The position numbers and the translations under genes are program-made. A stretch of DNA of 64,000 nt from Pseudomonadota bacterium. GTDB lineage: Bacteria > Pseudomonadota > Alphaproteobacteria > UBA8366. Of this stretch, positions 28,342-38,478 are shown piece after piece. The DNA lies in NCBI GenBank assembly GCA_036339585.1, contig JAYZAS010000018.1, positions 105,375 to 169,374 of the forward strand. The letters run 5' to 3'. The notes under the pieces are model-generated. The model had not been told where the DNA came from and did not search any database. It saw nothing but the letters and a program-made list of their open reading frames with translations. Each line of letters begins with the position of its first letter. Within the stretch, counting starts at the first letter, position 1.

Positions 28342-29253
28342 CTAGTCATTAAGTCCAAGTTTTTTTCGCAATTTTTCACCTTCTCCGCCCGTCCATTTAT
28401 TTATGAAAGCCTCCAGTTCTAAGTCAACAGGATCTGGAAGAACTATATTAAGGGTAACGATCAAATCTCCGGCTTTTTTTCCCTTCGGGGCTAAACCCTT
28501 TCCTCGAAGCCTCAGTTTGAGGCCTGAACTTGTATTCTTCGGCACACTGAGTGCGACCTTACCATCGATTGTAGGGACAGTAATTTTTGCTCCCAAAACC
28601 GCTTCATCTAAACTGATTGGAGCAATAAGATAAATGTCACGCCCGTTGAGAGTGAAGAATGGGTGGGTATCTAAACGAATAGTTACCATCGCGTCTCCCA
28701 CCGGCCCGCCAAAAACACCGGGTTCTCCCTGCCCTTTTAGCCGAAGCACTTGACCATCTGTAGTACCAGGAGGAACTTTTACATCAAGAACCTTATTACC
28801 TGATATTTTTATTCGATGTTTTAAGCCTTTAGCAGCATCCTCCAACGAGACGTTTAACGAAAATGACAGATCACGACCTTTTGCCGGACGCCGCCGGTGG
28901 CTTGCGTGGTTGCCAAACAAGTCAGAGAACAGATCAAAATCTGAGCCACCCTGCCCAAAAGAGAAACCGCCCTCGCTTCTGCTACGATTCCGAGCCCCTT
29001 GATTAGTGCGAAATAAGTTTTCATATGCGGGAGAACCATCGGGTTTAATTTCTCCGCGATCAAACTTTGCTCTTTGCTCGGCATCCGATAATAGCCGATA
29101 AGCTGCCGAAACTTCTTTGAAACGTTTCTCAACAGAAATATCACCAGGATTGACATCAGGATGTAGTTTTTTCGCAAGACTACGATAGGCTTTCTTGATC
29201 TCAGCAACCGTCGCGTTTTTATTTACACCAATAACGCTATATGGATCCTTCAT
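28342..29253 (-). CDS. Type II DnaJ-like co-chaperone (CbpA-like)
   Basis: About 303 residues. The N-terminal J domain carries the HPD tripeptide at residues 31-33, followed by a Gly/Phe-rich linker (SEGGFSFGQGGSDF) and the two beta-sandwich substrate-binding domains; the Cys-rich zinc finger of DnaJ is missing. It should stimulate a DnaK ATPase. ATG 29253 is chosen because the J domain starts there; six residues more are possible upstream. Neighbours (fabI, glycine-zipper lipoprotein, pdxH) form the usual set. Confidence 0.9.
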   Translation of the reverse strand: MKDPYSVIGVNKNATVAEIKKAYRSLAKKLHPDVNPGDISVEKRFKEVSAAYRLLSDAEQRAKFDRGEIKPDGSPAYENLFRTNQGARNRSRSEGGFSFGQGGSDFDLFSDLFGNHASHRRRPAKGRDLSFSLNVSLEDAAKGLKHRIKISGNKVLDVKVPPGTTDGQVLRLKGQGEPGVFGGPVGDAMVTIRLDTHPFFTLNGRDIYLIAPISLDEAVLGAKITVPTIDGKVALSVPKNTSSGLKLRLRGKGLAPKGKKAGDLIVTLNIVLPDPVDLELEAFINKWTGGEGEKLRKKLGLND

Positions 29254-29330
29254 CACAAGCCCGCCTATCAATTAACTCGCGCGAGCGAGTATTCCGACGC
29301 CCGATCTCCCATACGTGATACAACAGTCTT

Positions 29331-29801
29331 TTAAAGAACCTTCCAGCTGCCGTCAGGTTGCTGACAGGCTTGTCCCTTTCTAGTCTCAGTCTTGCCATCC
29401 ACTGTAATCGTTTGCTCAAATTCCCGACAGTAGGCCCCAGTTGACTGGTTACGGCCATCTCTCGTTGCTACAACAGTTCCCGAGGCACCACTGTTAGGAT
29501 TATTCCAACTCACCGGCTGGTTCAACGGTGCAGTTTGCGCCGCTTGGTATGCATTACTGTGTCTTACTTGATCAGCTTCATCAAGGGATTGTCCGAGGGA
29601 ACCTCCCGCCCAAGCGCCAAGTAAACCACCAATTGCTACGGCAGCCATCGTCCCGGCGCCACCTCCACCAATCTGTGATCCGGCCAATGCTCCCAATCCA
29701 GCACCAATTACGGTACCAGCCTGCTGTTTTTGCCCTGCGCCTTGACATGAACACAGGATGAAAATACTTGCAATTAGAGGAGCGAAATTTTTTATCTTCA
29801 T
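29331..29801 (-). CDS. Glycine-zipper surface lipoprotein (RT0821/Lpp0805 type)
   Basis: A 156-residue lipoprotein: signal peptide ending in ILCSC with Cys19 as lipid site, then a glycine-zipper segment (about residues 27-68) of repeated GxxxG spacing, and a C-terminal domain with EFEQTITVDGKTETRKGQACQQPDGSW. This matches the RT0821/Lpp0805 surface antigen group named from Rickettsia and Legionella. ATG 29801 has GAGG eight bases upstream; the frame continues further but without such a site. It is divergent from pdxH. Confidence 0.85.
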   Translation of the reverse strand: MKIKNFAPLIASIFILCSCQGAGQKQQAGTVIGAGLGALAGSQIGGGGAGTMAAVAIGGLLGAWAGGSLGQSLDEADQVRHSNAYQAAQTAPLNQPVSWNNPNSGASGTVVATRDGRNQSTGAYCREFEQTITVDGKTETRKGQACQQPDGSWKVL

Positions 29802-30000
29802 GTTTTTACCTCGTTTGTTACCTAATTCTAATGTCAGCTCAATTTGACTTCGATTACTTTTTCTCTGTAATAGCAGAATATTAAACATTTTGCGTAATAA
29901 CACATTATTTAGCCATCAGAATATTGGAATCGATTTGTATAAGCTTATTATTAGACTTAACTAGATTGAGAGCTATATACAATGGTTTTGGGAAATTCAA

Positions 30001-30594
30001 ATGCGAGTGCAAATGACCTGCGAAGATCCAATCGACAAATTTTCATACTGGTTTGAAGAGGCAAAAAAAAGTGAACCAGAACTGCCAGAAGCAATGAGTG
30101 TTTCTACGGTATCAGCAGATGGGCAGCCATCCAGTAGAATGGTGTTGATGAAGGCCTACGATCAAAAGGGCTTTGTTTTTTACACCAATCTTGAGAGTCG
30201 TAAAGGCACGGAAATTCATTCAACACCAAGAGCCGCTTTACTTTTTTATTGGAAGTCACTCAAACGCCAAGTACGAATAGAGGGGCAATTATTCCCGGTA
30301 TCTGATGAAGAAGCTGATATATACTTTGAGAGCCGACCACGGGGATCTCAGATCGGGGCATGGGCATCAGATCAATCCCGCCCGATGAACAATGAGTCAG
30401 ACCTTGAACAATCCGTGGCTAAGCATACAGAAAAATTTGCTGGTTCGACTATTAAACGCCCACCATTTTGGAGCGGCCTGAGACTTCAGCCACAAGCATT
30501 GGAGTTCTGGCAAGACCGGTGTTTTCGGTTACACTTACGCGAAGTCTATAGACTTGAAGGAAAGATGTGGAAAAAGACATTACTTTACCCTTAG
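30001..30594 (+). CDS. pdxH: Pyridoxamine 5'-phosphate oxidase
   Basis: A 197-residue FMN enzyme that oxidises PNP and PMP to pyridoxal 5'-phosphate. Recognisable parts are SSRMVLMKAYDQKGFVFYTNLESRKG, LLFYWKSLKRQVRIEG, SRPRGSQIGAWASDQS and the C-terminal FWQDRCFRLHLRE. PLP supply suits the nearby PLP enzyme HemA, but no operon is implied. The next gene, an SDR, follows after nine bases and is probably co-transcribed. Confidence 0.95.
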   Translation: MRVQMTCEDPIDKFSYWFEEAKKSEPELPEAMSVSTVSADGQPSSRMVLMKAYDQKGFVFYTNLESRKGTEIHSTPRAALLFYWKSLKRQVRIEGQLFPVSDEEADIYFESRPRGSQIGAWASDQSRPMNNESDLEQSVAKHTEKFAGSTIKRPPFWSGLRLQPQALEFWQDRCFRLHLREVYRLEGKMWKKTLLYP

Positions 30595-30603
30595 AGTATC
30601 ACC

Positions 30604-31353
30604 ATGCCGACACTTCCAAAAACACTCATTCTCACCGGCGCTAGTCGCGGAATTGGACACGCAACGGTTAAACGCTTCTCGGACGAGGACTGGCGAATAA
30701 TAACCTGCAGCCGCGATGAAGTGCCCGATGCATGTCAACGCGATCCAAATTGGCATGGTCATATTCCGGTAGAATTAGAAAACTCTCAAGATGTTGCGCG
30801 CTTTATTGAGGAGGCCAATCGACTTCTTGGTGGTGATCCGCTGCACGCACTTGTGAATAATGCCGCTGTATCTCCTAAGACGGAGTTTAAAGAACGTCTT
30901 GGGTGTTTGAACGGCGATTTAAATACTTGGCGGCGTGTATTTGAGTTGAATTTTTTTACACCTTTGGCAATGAGTAGAGGTTTTGCAACAGCACTTGGCA
31001 AGGGAGCAAAAGATCGCGGGGCTGCTGTGGTAAATATTACGTCTATAGCTGGGCATTCAATTCACCCTTTTGCGGGATCTGCGTACGCAACATCGAAAGC
31101 CGCGCTCTCTGCCTTAACCCGAGAACTTGCTGTTGAATTTGCATCCCTCGGCATTCGCGTTAATGCTATCGCTCCAGGTGAAATTGAAACCGATATGATA
31201 GGTGCTGAATACGAACCTTTAATTAATCGCATACCAATGCATCGCATGGGTAAAGCCGAGGAAGTTGCGGCTTGCGTATATCACATGTGTAGCAAGGATT
31301 TCTCGTATGTGACCGGAGCTGAAATGTTCGTTACAGGAGGTCAGCATCTTTAA
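30604..31353 (+). CDS. SDR family oxidoreductase
   Basis: A 249-residue classical SDR with TGASRGIG, the NNAAV motif, ITSIAGHS containing the catalytic Ser, YATSK, and the C-terminal TGAEMFVTGGQHL. Substrate unknown. It follows pdxH closely, an arrangement also seen in other alphaproteobacteria. Its stop codon overlaps the stop region of the convergent gene by four bases. Confidence 0.88.
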   Translation: MPTLPKTLILTGASRGIGHATVKRFSDEDWRIITCSRDEVPDACQRDPNWHGHIPVELENSQDVARFIEEANRLLGGDPLHALVNNAAVSPKTEFKERLGCLNGDLNTWRRVFELNFFTPLAMSRGFATALGKGAKDRGAAVVNITSIAGHSIHPFAGSAYATSKAALSALTRELAVEFASLGIRVNAIAPGEIETDMIGAEYEPLINRIPMHRMGKAEEVAACVYHMCSKDFSYVTGAEMFVTGGQHL

Positions 31354-31877
31354 CCATTTTGCTCTTTAAACCATACTAGGCGAGCTTGTAATTGAGCCAT
31401 TTCAAAACCAAGCCAGTCAGCGAAACGGCCCTTGATGTGTAACGACTTTAATTGTTTTAATCGAACAAGTTCACTTTCATACATACAGGAAAGCATCTCA
31501 ATCTGTTTGGCCCTTTCGTCACTATCAAGCAGATGAAGAAAACGCATCTTTAATGCTATCACAAGTTTAGAGACATCATTTACGGGGGCACGCACATTAG
31601 AAGTCATTAGGGTATTGAAAACTTCCCGACCCTCGGCAGTGATAACAATCTCTGAGACCTGCCCCTGGGATGGCTTTGAAGTGCTATGTGCGAGCCCTTC
31701 AAGACGAATTAACTCTAACGACGGAGTAAGCATGTCTAACGATGGACCAATCACAGAGCTTACAAAATGGCGAACTTCATTGGCTAATTCTGAGTAACCC
31801 ACAGAACCTTCCATCAAACGCCCGAGAGCAGCGAGCCTTATCGCCTCGGTCGGGATAAGCGTATTGTCGCGATACAT
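31350..31877 (-). CDS. Conserved hypothetical protein with winged-helix-like N-terminus
   Basis: A 175-residue protein downstream of hemA on the same strand (21 bp gap). Residues about 12-90 look like a winged helix-turn-helix: a helical part (AIRLAALGRLMEGSVGYSELANEV), then IRLEGLAHS and a wing-like ITAEGREVFNTL. The rest is helical and charged. PadR-like regulators have a similar outline. I cannot name a target, but coupling to hemA makes a regulatory role in haem or respiration worth noting. The family call is an inference. Confidence 0.6.
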   Translation of the reverse strand: MYRDNTLIPTEAIRLAALGRLMEGSVGYSELANEVRHFVSSVIGPSLDMLTPSLELIRLEGLAHSTSKPSQGQVSEIVITAEGREVFNTLMTSNVRAPVNDVSKLVIALKMRFLHLLDSDERAKQIEMLSCMYESELVRLKQLKSLHIKGRFADWLGFEMAQLQARLVWFKEQNG

Positions 31878-31898
31878 TATTAAGTATCCAACAGCTGT

Positions 31899-33134
31899 TT
31901 ATTCCGCTGCGGCCCGAGATGATGGCAAGCCAAGGTCTAATTTTTCCCACACCTTTTCTAAAGCACACACTAAGTCGTCCATCATCTCCTCGGTGTGCTC
32001 AGGCGAAGGTGTGATGCGCAGCCGTTCTTTACCTTTTGGAACAGTAGGGTAGTTAATAGGTTGTACATAAATCCCATACTCATTCAGTAGCATGTCGCTG
32101 GCATCTTTACATAACACCGGGTCACCGACTAATACCGGAACAATGTGACTTTGCGACGGCATAACCGGAAGCCCAGCTTCTCGCAGCTTAGCCATTAAGC
32201 TACGAGCGTTTAGCTGGTGTTTCGCGCGCATGGCGCCCCCCTCTTGCCCACGTACTACCTCGATACTGGCAAGAACGCCGGCAGCAATCGCGGGAGGAAG
32301 CGCTGTGGTAAATATAAAGCCTGATCCAAAAGACCTAATAAAATCAATTAAGGCAGCAGAACCAGCTATATATCCCCCAATTACACCGAAACCCTTAGCA
32401 AGAGTTCCCTGAATCACCGTGATGCGACGAGATACACCGTCACGCTCAGCAATCCCCCCACCACGTGCCCCGTAGAGACCTACAGCATGAACTTCATCCA
32501 GATATGTCATTGCGCCATATTCATCGGCAACATCACAAAGGTCGGCAATTGGAGCTATATCGCCATCCATAGAGTAAATAGATTCAAAAGCCACAATTTT
32601 TGGTATACTGGGATCTACCTCTGCGAGCTTACGGCCAAGATCCTCTGGGTCGTTATGATTAAAAATTTGTTTCGAAACTCGACTATGGCGGATACCCTCG
32701 ATCATCGAATTATGGTTATGAGAATCTGAAAAAATTACGCACCCGGGCATCGACGCAGCGAGAGTAGACAAAACTGTCATATTCGCGACATAGCCGGATG
32801 TGAATAAAAGCGCAGCCTCCGTGCAGTGGAGGTCAGCCAATGCTCGTTCAAGCAACACATGATAATGATTTGTACCCGAAATATTTCGAGTGCCCCCTGC
32901 CCCAGCGCCGCACCGCTCAAGTGCACCAGTCATTGCCGCTATGACCTTGGGATGTTGGCCCATACACAAATAATCATTTGAACACCAAACCGTAACATCG
33001 CAGGCTGTCTCATCATTATGACGAATGGCGTTTGGAAAACGACCCGCCTCACGTTCGATGTCAGCGAAAACACGGTAGTTACCGTCGCGTCTAAGCGACT
33101 GTATCCTCTGCTTAAAAAAGCCCTCGTAATCCAT
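31899..33134 (-). CDS. hemA: 5-aminolevulinate synthase
   Basis: A 411-residue alpha-oxoamine synthase making 5-aminolevulinate from glycine and succinyl-CoA, the Shemin pathway used by alphaproteobacteria. The PLP lysine is Lys247 in [15 protein letters not shown]. Other features are [24 protein letters not shown] and [14 protein letters not shown] 33134 ([11 protein letters not shown]) is the usual start; the 22-residue extension upstream is unlike the family. The winged-helix-like gene follows. Confidence 0.95.
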   Translation of the reverse strand: MDYEGFFKQRIQSLRRDGNYRVFADIEREAGRFPNAIRHNDETACDVTVWCSNDYLCMGQHPKVIAAMTGALERCGAGAGGTRNISGTNHYHVLLERALADLHCTEAALLFTSGYVANMTVLSTLAASMPGCVIFSDSHNHNSMIEGIRHSRVSKQIFNHNDPEDLGRKLAEVDPSIPKIVAFESIYSMDGDIAPIADLCDVADEYGAMTYLDEVHAVGLYGARGGGIAERDGVSRRITVIQGTLAKGFGVIGGYIAGSAALIDFIRSFGSGFIFTTALPPAIAAGVLASIEVVRGQEGGAMRAKHQLNARSLMAKLREAGLPVMPSQSHIVPVLVGDPVLCKDASDMLLNEYGIYVQPINYPTVPKGKERLRITPSPEHTEEMMDDLVCALEKVWEKLDLGLPSSRAAAE

Positions 33135-33670
33135 TACTAAAACTACTGCCTCGCTCACTACGAATATTAAAGCGTATATAACGTGTGCTGACTCACACAC
33201 TTTCTCTTACATATACCGTTTTTATTACCACGCTTCCAGTCAGGCTTCACATATATGAGACGATCCGCCGCGCCCCTCGAACAATGACCACATTTTCATG
33301 TCAGGTGAAAACTGAGCAAATGTTACCGATTATAACCAATTCAATATTACCTTTAGAAAACTGGGGTGATACTTCCTCCATGAAAACCGATGGAATATCA
33401 AAAAAAGTTCTTTGCCTTATCTTCTCTCGGGATATTTGGGTTTCAGACTTGTTTAGCTCCCAACACTAAATATTGGACATAACGTCTTTTGCCGTCTAAG
33501 CATAGAAATTAAATAACACCTCTTCTCAATAGGTGTGCATTATAAAAGTTTTCCCCATTTTCCCCATTTTACCCGTCGATTACTTATTGATTCTGCACAA
33601 TCCATCGGGGACTCTTACAAATCAACTTGCTAAGTTAGTAAGTGTCGTTATCAAGCTGGAGCATTTACTC
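33135..33670. other. Divergent intergenic region, no gene supported
   Basis: About 535 bp between hemA and the DUF4169-like gene. Two open frames occur on the plus strand but have no family resemblance or ribosome site. A direct repeat of TTTTCCCCA-like sequence lies near 33550-33572. Promoters for both flanking genes are expected here. Confidence 0.45.
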
Positions 33671-33874
33671 ATGGGCAACATCGTCAACTTGCGGGAGTTT
33701 CGCAAACGTAAAGAACGAAATCAAAAACAAGCCGCGTCAGCCGAAAAACGCGCCTTGAGTGGCCAAAATAAAGCCGACCGCTTGAGAATAGCTAATGAGA
33801 AAGAGAAGGCCGAAGGGCATCTCACATCTCATCAAATTAAACAAACGGAAAGAGATGACGACGAAACCGCGTAA
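33671..33874 (+). CDS. DUF4169-like small basic protein
   Basis: A 67-residue, highly charged, probably helical protein starting MGNIVNLREFRKRKER. That opening and the following ERNQKQAASAEKRALSGQ segment match the DUF4169 family of alphaproteobacteria, whose function is unknown. In-frame sequence reaches 33533, but the family begins at ATG 33671. Confidence 0.75.
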   Translation: MGNIVNLREFRKRKERNQKQAASAEKRALSGQNKADRLRIANEKEKAEGHLTSHQIKQTERDDDETA

Positions 33875-33935
33875 GACCTTCACTGGCTCATTAATGACAT
33901 ATCTGAATTTCTTCATTAACCAGTTCAGGCGCTAA

Positions 33936-34540
33936 TTAATATGCCTTTTGCATGGCTTTTGCCGCTTCTTCGTGTCGCCCAAGATCATCAAGAACCGAAC
34001 CAAGAATATAATGTGCCTCAACGAGATCAGGCTGAACTGCCAACGCCTCGCGATATGAATGGACTGCATCATCTAGCCGACGAGTTTCTATAAGCAAATC
34101 GGCCAAATTGAAATGAGTTTTGACAAGTATGGGATCGATGGATAACGCAATCTTATATTCTCGCTATGCCTCCAATGGTCGCCCATTATCATCCGCCACG
34201 GCACCGAGTGCCACCCTGTAGATCGATTGATCCATATCAGATGTAACAGCCCGACGTAAAAGTGCTATTACGTGATCTGCCAGCCCACCGCTTGCACCCG
34301 CTAGCTCTAGAAGATGAAGTATTTCACCATTTTTAGGAGCGCTGGACGGGCCGACCTTAGAAGACTTTCGGCCACAACGATATCTCCGGCCCCTAGCGCC
34401 GATTCCGCATCGGAAACCATACAGCTAACACTTTCATACAAATTCGGCAGGGAACTTTGTCTATTACACCCAGCGGTATTAGTGTCAGTAGGATCATACG
34501 CTTTTCTCAAAAATTGGCCATTAAGGAAATTACTATTCAT
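33936..34540 (-). pseudogene. TPR-repeat protein, broken by a frameshift and a nonsense codon
   Basis: Read on the minus strand, the N-terminal part (from ATG 34540) ends in ...AESLLRSARPALLKM and soon stops, but a shift of frame near 34330 gives a continuing protein: APKNGEILHLLELAG, then DMDQSIYRVALGAVADDNG. This is followed by an in-frame TAG at 34164-34166 inside a repeat unit. After the stop the same frame encodes two clear TPR units (YKIALSIDPILVKTHFNLADLL; YREALAVQPDLVEAHYILGSVL) to TAA at 33936. Two independent lesions suggest a dead gene. It resembles the N-terminal TPR part of OGT-like proteins, such as the one at 48.3 kb, but could be a stand-alone TPR protein. Confidence 0.75.
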
Positions 34541-34560
34541 TTTTTGGTCAGTCCGAAATC

Positions 34561-36205
34561 GATAACAGCACGGTGACTGTTAAAGAATTACGTCTGGCGA
34601 GGCCTTTAATTTTACCGGATCGTGGGAAAATGCAGCATAGACCTCTTCACCTTCAAAATTAAGATGACAAGTATTATAGTCAAAACGATTGAGATCTCGT
34701 AATAATGGTTAAATACCTACAATTTTTTCCCAATTTTTTTAAATGCGTAAAAATTTAATTTTTAATTTTTTTTTGATAATTTTATTTATATAATTTTTTT
34801 TATTATCCCATACTTATTTTATTATTTAATAATTGAGAGTTTTACTTTATACTGTATGGTTAATAACAAAGGAGTGGACTTCGCGCAGTCCTATTATTAA
34901 AAAACACCTGTACTAACTCGGCAATGTGCCCCGTCAACGTCAGATCAGAGGAGCTCATGGTAGGCGTGGAAATAATTCGGCGTTCTCCTTCATCAATAAA
35001 TTCTAAACCAAGTATTTCAGATTTTTATACATTGGCGTTCCGGGCAAGGTCTACAATTGGTGCGTTTTTTACTTTGCTAAAGCCAATTGAAAATCCACAA
35101 TATATTGAATTAAGGTAAATTATTATTTTTTCTTTTGGCAATTTATATAATAATTGCATTTTTTTTCTATACCTAGACATTGCATATATTTAACATTTTC
35201 ACCAATCAATTTAGTACTTTGCTTCTGATCAACAGCCTACATTACATCCATACTCAAACTTTGCAGAACAAATCTAATTACATTAATATTCGCACCTTTT
35301 ACACGATCTATTACTTATTTCCAAATGAAATAAATTCCTAATTACATAGTTAATGATGATATTTTTTTTCTATACTTTTTAATTATTTCAAAATTAGTCC
35401 CTGTCAATTTTTTTATGTTATTAAATATTTTGTACATAAAAAATTTAGTATTATATTACTATATAATATTTCTTTTAAATTTTTTTATAGAATTCGTTAG
35501 TATTTTTGACGTTATAGCCCGTAATACTTTGTATAATGAAAGAAAATAAAATTCAAAGAGAAGCGTCTATATTTACCAAATATAATATTTATATTTACGT
35601 TAAACCATCAATACATAGATTTGAATCAGGAGCCGGTAGTATATCGAGATCATCAATAAATAGCCCTTTATCAGTAAATAGTACCTCAATATTATCGCCA
35701 AACGCGATACATTTAAAAAAAGTTATACATGTATAAAATTCTGTATTACTTTTTGTCTCCCAATAATGAGATCGCCTCTGAATGTTTATTGTCGCTCGGC
35801 ACAAACAAATACATCAATCCCAAAATACTCGTTTATTTATTTTTCAGGAAATGAAATAATGTATAAATCACTTACAATAATATTTACATAGGGATTTATT
35901 TTTTATAAATCCCAAATCATTACTATTTTTTATACCAAAAATACAAAATATAATAATATTGTTACTATTATTTAATATTTACTATTAAAATTTTAAAATA
36001 ATCATAATATTTTTGATTCACAACACTTATACTTGAATTATCACGCAAAAACGGATCCGTCTCGGCATAACTTTTTAAGTAAAAAAGCGCCACAGAAATG
36101 TAGTCAACGGTTCAAAACGCATTACGGTTTTTGTCGACTTCATTTCAAGTTAAGTATTCGGAATAACCCTATCCATCTATATTTACTTAGCGCCAATCGT
36201 TGCCC
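34561..36205. other. Long AT-rich non-coding stretch with possible coding remnants
   Basis: About 1.6 kb of very AT-rich DNA. It has long T and A runs and no gene I can support. Two patches of more balanced composition look like relics. On the minus strand between 34860 and about 35115 a frame with one internal stop (TAA 35025-35027) reads protein-like (for example ILGLEFIDEGERRIISTPT). A frame at 35595-35804, minus, ends in LFIDDLDILPAPDSNLCIDG. A 54-residue plus-strand frame (ATG 34957, AGAGGAG upstream) overlaps the first patch. None can be assigned to a family. Confidence 0.5.
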
Positions 36206-36682
36206 CTATAATCCAAAAAAATGTGGCCGCTGTCCGCGTTTTTCAAAATACTGCTGGTGATAATCTTCGGCCATGTAGAAATGACCAGCGGATACTATTT
36301 GTGTTGCTATTGCCGCCTCAAATTTACCTGAGGACTGTAACGCACGCTTAGACTTTTCAGCTGCGGCCCGTTGATCAGCACCAACATAAAAAATAGCGCT
36401 CCGATATTGCGTGCCCACATCCGGACCCTGCCGATCAACCTGAGTTGGGTTGTGGCAACTCCAAAAAACATTCAAAAGCGCCTCAAAACTAATTTCCATG
36501 GGATCATATTGCACCTTTACTGCCTCAGCATGTCCTGTTTGCCCGGTACAAACCTCTTCGTAGGTTGGGTCCTTTGAATTACCACCAATATACCCAACCG
36601 CAGTCTCCAATACACCGGTGGTGTCACGAAACGCTTGTTCAACGCCCCAAAAACATCCCGCAGCAAATATAGCTTCAGCCAT
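36206..36682 (-). CDS. msrA: Peptide methionine-S-sulfoxide reductase MsrA
   Basis: A 158-residue MsrA with the catalytic GCFWG motif (Cys10) close to the N-terminus, [24 protein letters not shown], and a C-terminal YHQQYFEK. It reduces the S-epimer of methionine sulfoxide in proteins. It is about 50 bp downstream of the NSS transporter gene on the same strand; a joint transcript is possible. The length is typical for the short MsrA forms. Confidence 0.95.
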   Translation of the reverse strand: MAEAIFAAGCFWGVEQAFRDTTGVLETAVGYIGGNSKDPTYEEVCTGQTGHAEAVKVQYDPMEISFEALLNVFWSCHNPTQVDRQGPDVGTQYRSAIFYVGADQRAAAEKSKRALQSSGKFEAAIATQIVSAGHFYMAEDYHQQYFEKRGQRPHFFGL

Positions 36683-36734
36683 TTAAGTTCCTTTTAATCA
36701 ATATTACCTGCTCTCAGCCGTTCAATGCTCAAAG

Positions 36735-38093
36735 TCAGATTAAATCTAAACTACGCAGAAATACAAAACAAACAGTGATCGGTGCAATAATCCGAAGCGA
36801 CCACAGCCAAAGGGCACCCAATACTTGGCTTTTAAACCCGATAACACCGCTGCTGGGACGATTGTGCCACGCCCATCCTACAAAAAGGGCAGTCAACATA
36901 CCACCGATTGGTAGTGCAAGATTGAGAGTAAAGAATTCCATGACGTCAATAATACTTTTACTGCCCCATTTAACATCATTTAAAACTCCAAATCCGAGGG
37001 ACGATGGAATACCGATAGAATATATGAGAAAGCCGACGCAGAATGTAGTCCTTAGACGGTTCTGGTCAAAAATTCTCATAAAGAAAGAAACTGGTACTTC
37101 TAGTAACGAAGCCATGGAAGTGAGCGCCGCAAATACTAAGAGAAGAAAAAATAGAATACCTATAACCTCACCAAAAGGCATCGTTTGAAATAATTCAGGC
37201 AACACGATAAAACTGAGCCCAGGGCCAGCAGAGGGACTTAAACCAAACGCAAATACTGCCGGGAAAATAGCCAATCCTGCTACAATCGCAAAAACTGTAT
37301 CACCCGTCGCAATAGCTCCAGCCGAAGTTGGCAAGCGCGTATTTGGCGACAGATAACTGCCGTATGTAATGAATACTGCCATACCGATTGAGAGAGAGAA
37401 AAATGCTTGCCCCAGTGCGATTATGTAAATTTCAGGTTCAAGTAACTTTTCCCAATCGGGGGCGAATAAAAAAGCAATCCCCTTTACAGCACCATCCAAA
37501 CTCATGCTATATCCAGCAAGAACTAATACCAATGTGGCTAAAATAGGTATTAAAACCCGATTCCATTGTTCCAACCCTTTTCTCACGCCGCGAGCAACCA
37601 TAACGACCGTAGCCACCATCATCGCGCCTTGCCAAATTAATGGCTCCCAAACTTCTGAGATGTAAGTGCCAAAAAATTTACCATGGCTAGCAATATTAAC
37701 TTCCCACAAGCTACCGCCTACGGCAGAAAACAGGTATTTGAGAGCCCAGCCTGCAACAACACTGTAGAATGATAAAATAAAGAACCCGGCAAGCACCCCG
37801 AGTAGTCCCCCAACCGACCAGATTTGTCTCGGGGCCAACTTTCCAAAAGATCCAACAGCATCACTTTGAGCCGTCCGGCCTATCACTAATTCCCCAAGCA
37901 TGATCGGCAGGCCACAAATAATGATACAGGCCACATAAACGAGAATAAATGCTCCCCCTCCATTTTCACCAACAACGTAGGGAAACCGCCAGATATTACC
38001 TAAACCAACAGCAGAACCCATTGCGGCAAAGACAAAGCCTAATTTCGTACCCCATTGTTCTCGCTTAGCCTGATGAGAGAGTCGCTGGACCAT
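36735..38093 (-). CDS. Sodium-dependent neurotransmitter-symporter family (NSS) transporter
   Basis: A 452-residue, 11-12 helix inner-membrane protein. The N-terminal signature WGTKLGFVFAAMGSAVGLGNIWRFPY with the following GENGGGAF is the unwound TM1 region that binds sodium and an amino acid in the NSS (LeuT/MhsT-like) family. Likely imports an amino acid or related small molecule with sodium, which fits a marine habitat. Substrate cannot be told from sequence. Confidence 0.92.
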   Translation of the reverse strand: MVQRLSHQAKREQWGTKLGFVFAAMGSAVGLGNIWRFPYVVGENGGGAFILVYVACIIICGLPIMLGELVIGRTAQSDAVGSFGKLAPRQIWSVGGLLGVLAGFFILSFYSVVAGWALKYLFSAVGGSLWEVNIASHGKFFGTYISEVWEPLIWQGAMMVATVVMVARGVRKGLEQWNRVLIPILATLVLVLAGYSMSLDGAVKGIAFLFAPDWEKLLEPEIYIIALGQAFFSLSIGMAVFITYGSYLSPNTRLPTSAGAIATGDTVFAIVAGLAIFPAVFAFGLSPSAGPGLSFIVLPELFQTMPFGEVIGILFFLLLVFAALTSMASLLEVPVSFFMRIFDQNRLRTTFCVGFLIYSIGIPSSLGFGVLNDVKWGSKSIIDVMEFFTLNLALPIGGMLTALFVGWAWHNRPSSGVIGFKSQVLGALWLWSLRIIAPITVCFVFLRSLDLI

Positions 38094-38478
38094 AAGAATT
38101 CATCCTAGATGTTTTCAACTGAAACAATAGCTTTAACTTACATAGTATTAAAAATGTGTCGTGGATGCCGCTAAGGAAAAAGACCGTAAAATAAGTTGTG
38201 CCAAAAAAAACCGCAACTATCTCCAGTCGAATGCAGACCCCAATGAGTGCACAACAATCATGAAGGGCCTGCAAAGCAAAAATGTATCGCCACTATATCT
38301 TCTAATGAGGGGCTTTCTAAAAGATAAATAATATATTTACGAGAATGATTATTCCAATTTTTAGCAATCTAGAGCATAGTTCTTGCATGTTCGAACAGGA
38401 AGGCGCGTTATTAATTTAATCTATGACATAGTTTGTCTCAATTTGAAAACATAGGGTGTTCCGTGGGGTTCTACGTAA
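38094..38478. other. Divergent intergenic region upstream of the RTX gene
   Basis: About 385 bp with no gene of its own; a minus-strand frame extends across from the transporter region but shows no protein-like character. It should hold the promoters of both divergent genes. Confidence 0.45.

Noticed and set aside
33545..33575. TTTTCCCCA direct repeat
   Set aside because: Two short copies in low-complexity intergenic DNA, with no further structure or gene context.
34860..35096. Minus-strand GFSIGF string suggestive of a phage prohead protease
   Set aside because: The surrounding residues do not follow that family, the frame has a stop, and no other phage gene is present.
38065..38274. Minus-strand frame upstream of the NSS transporter
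   Set aside because: It overlaps the transporter N-terminus in another frame and has no ribosome site or family resemblance.
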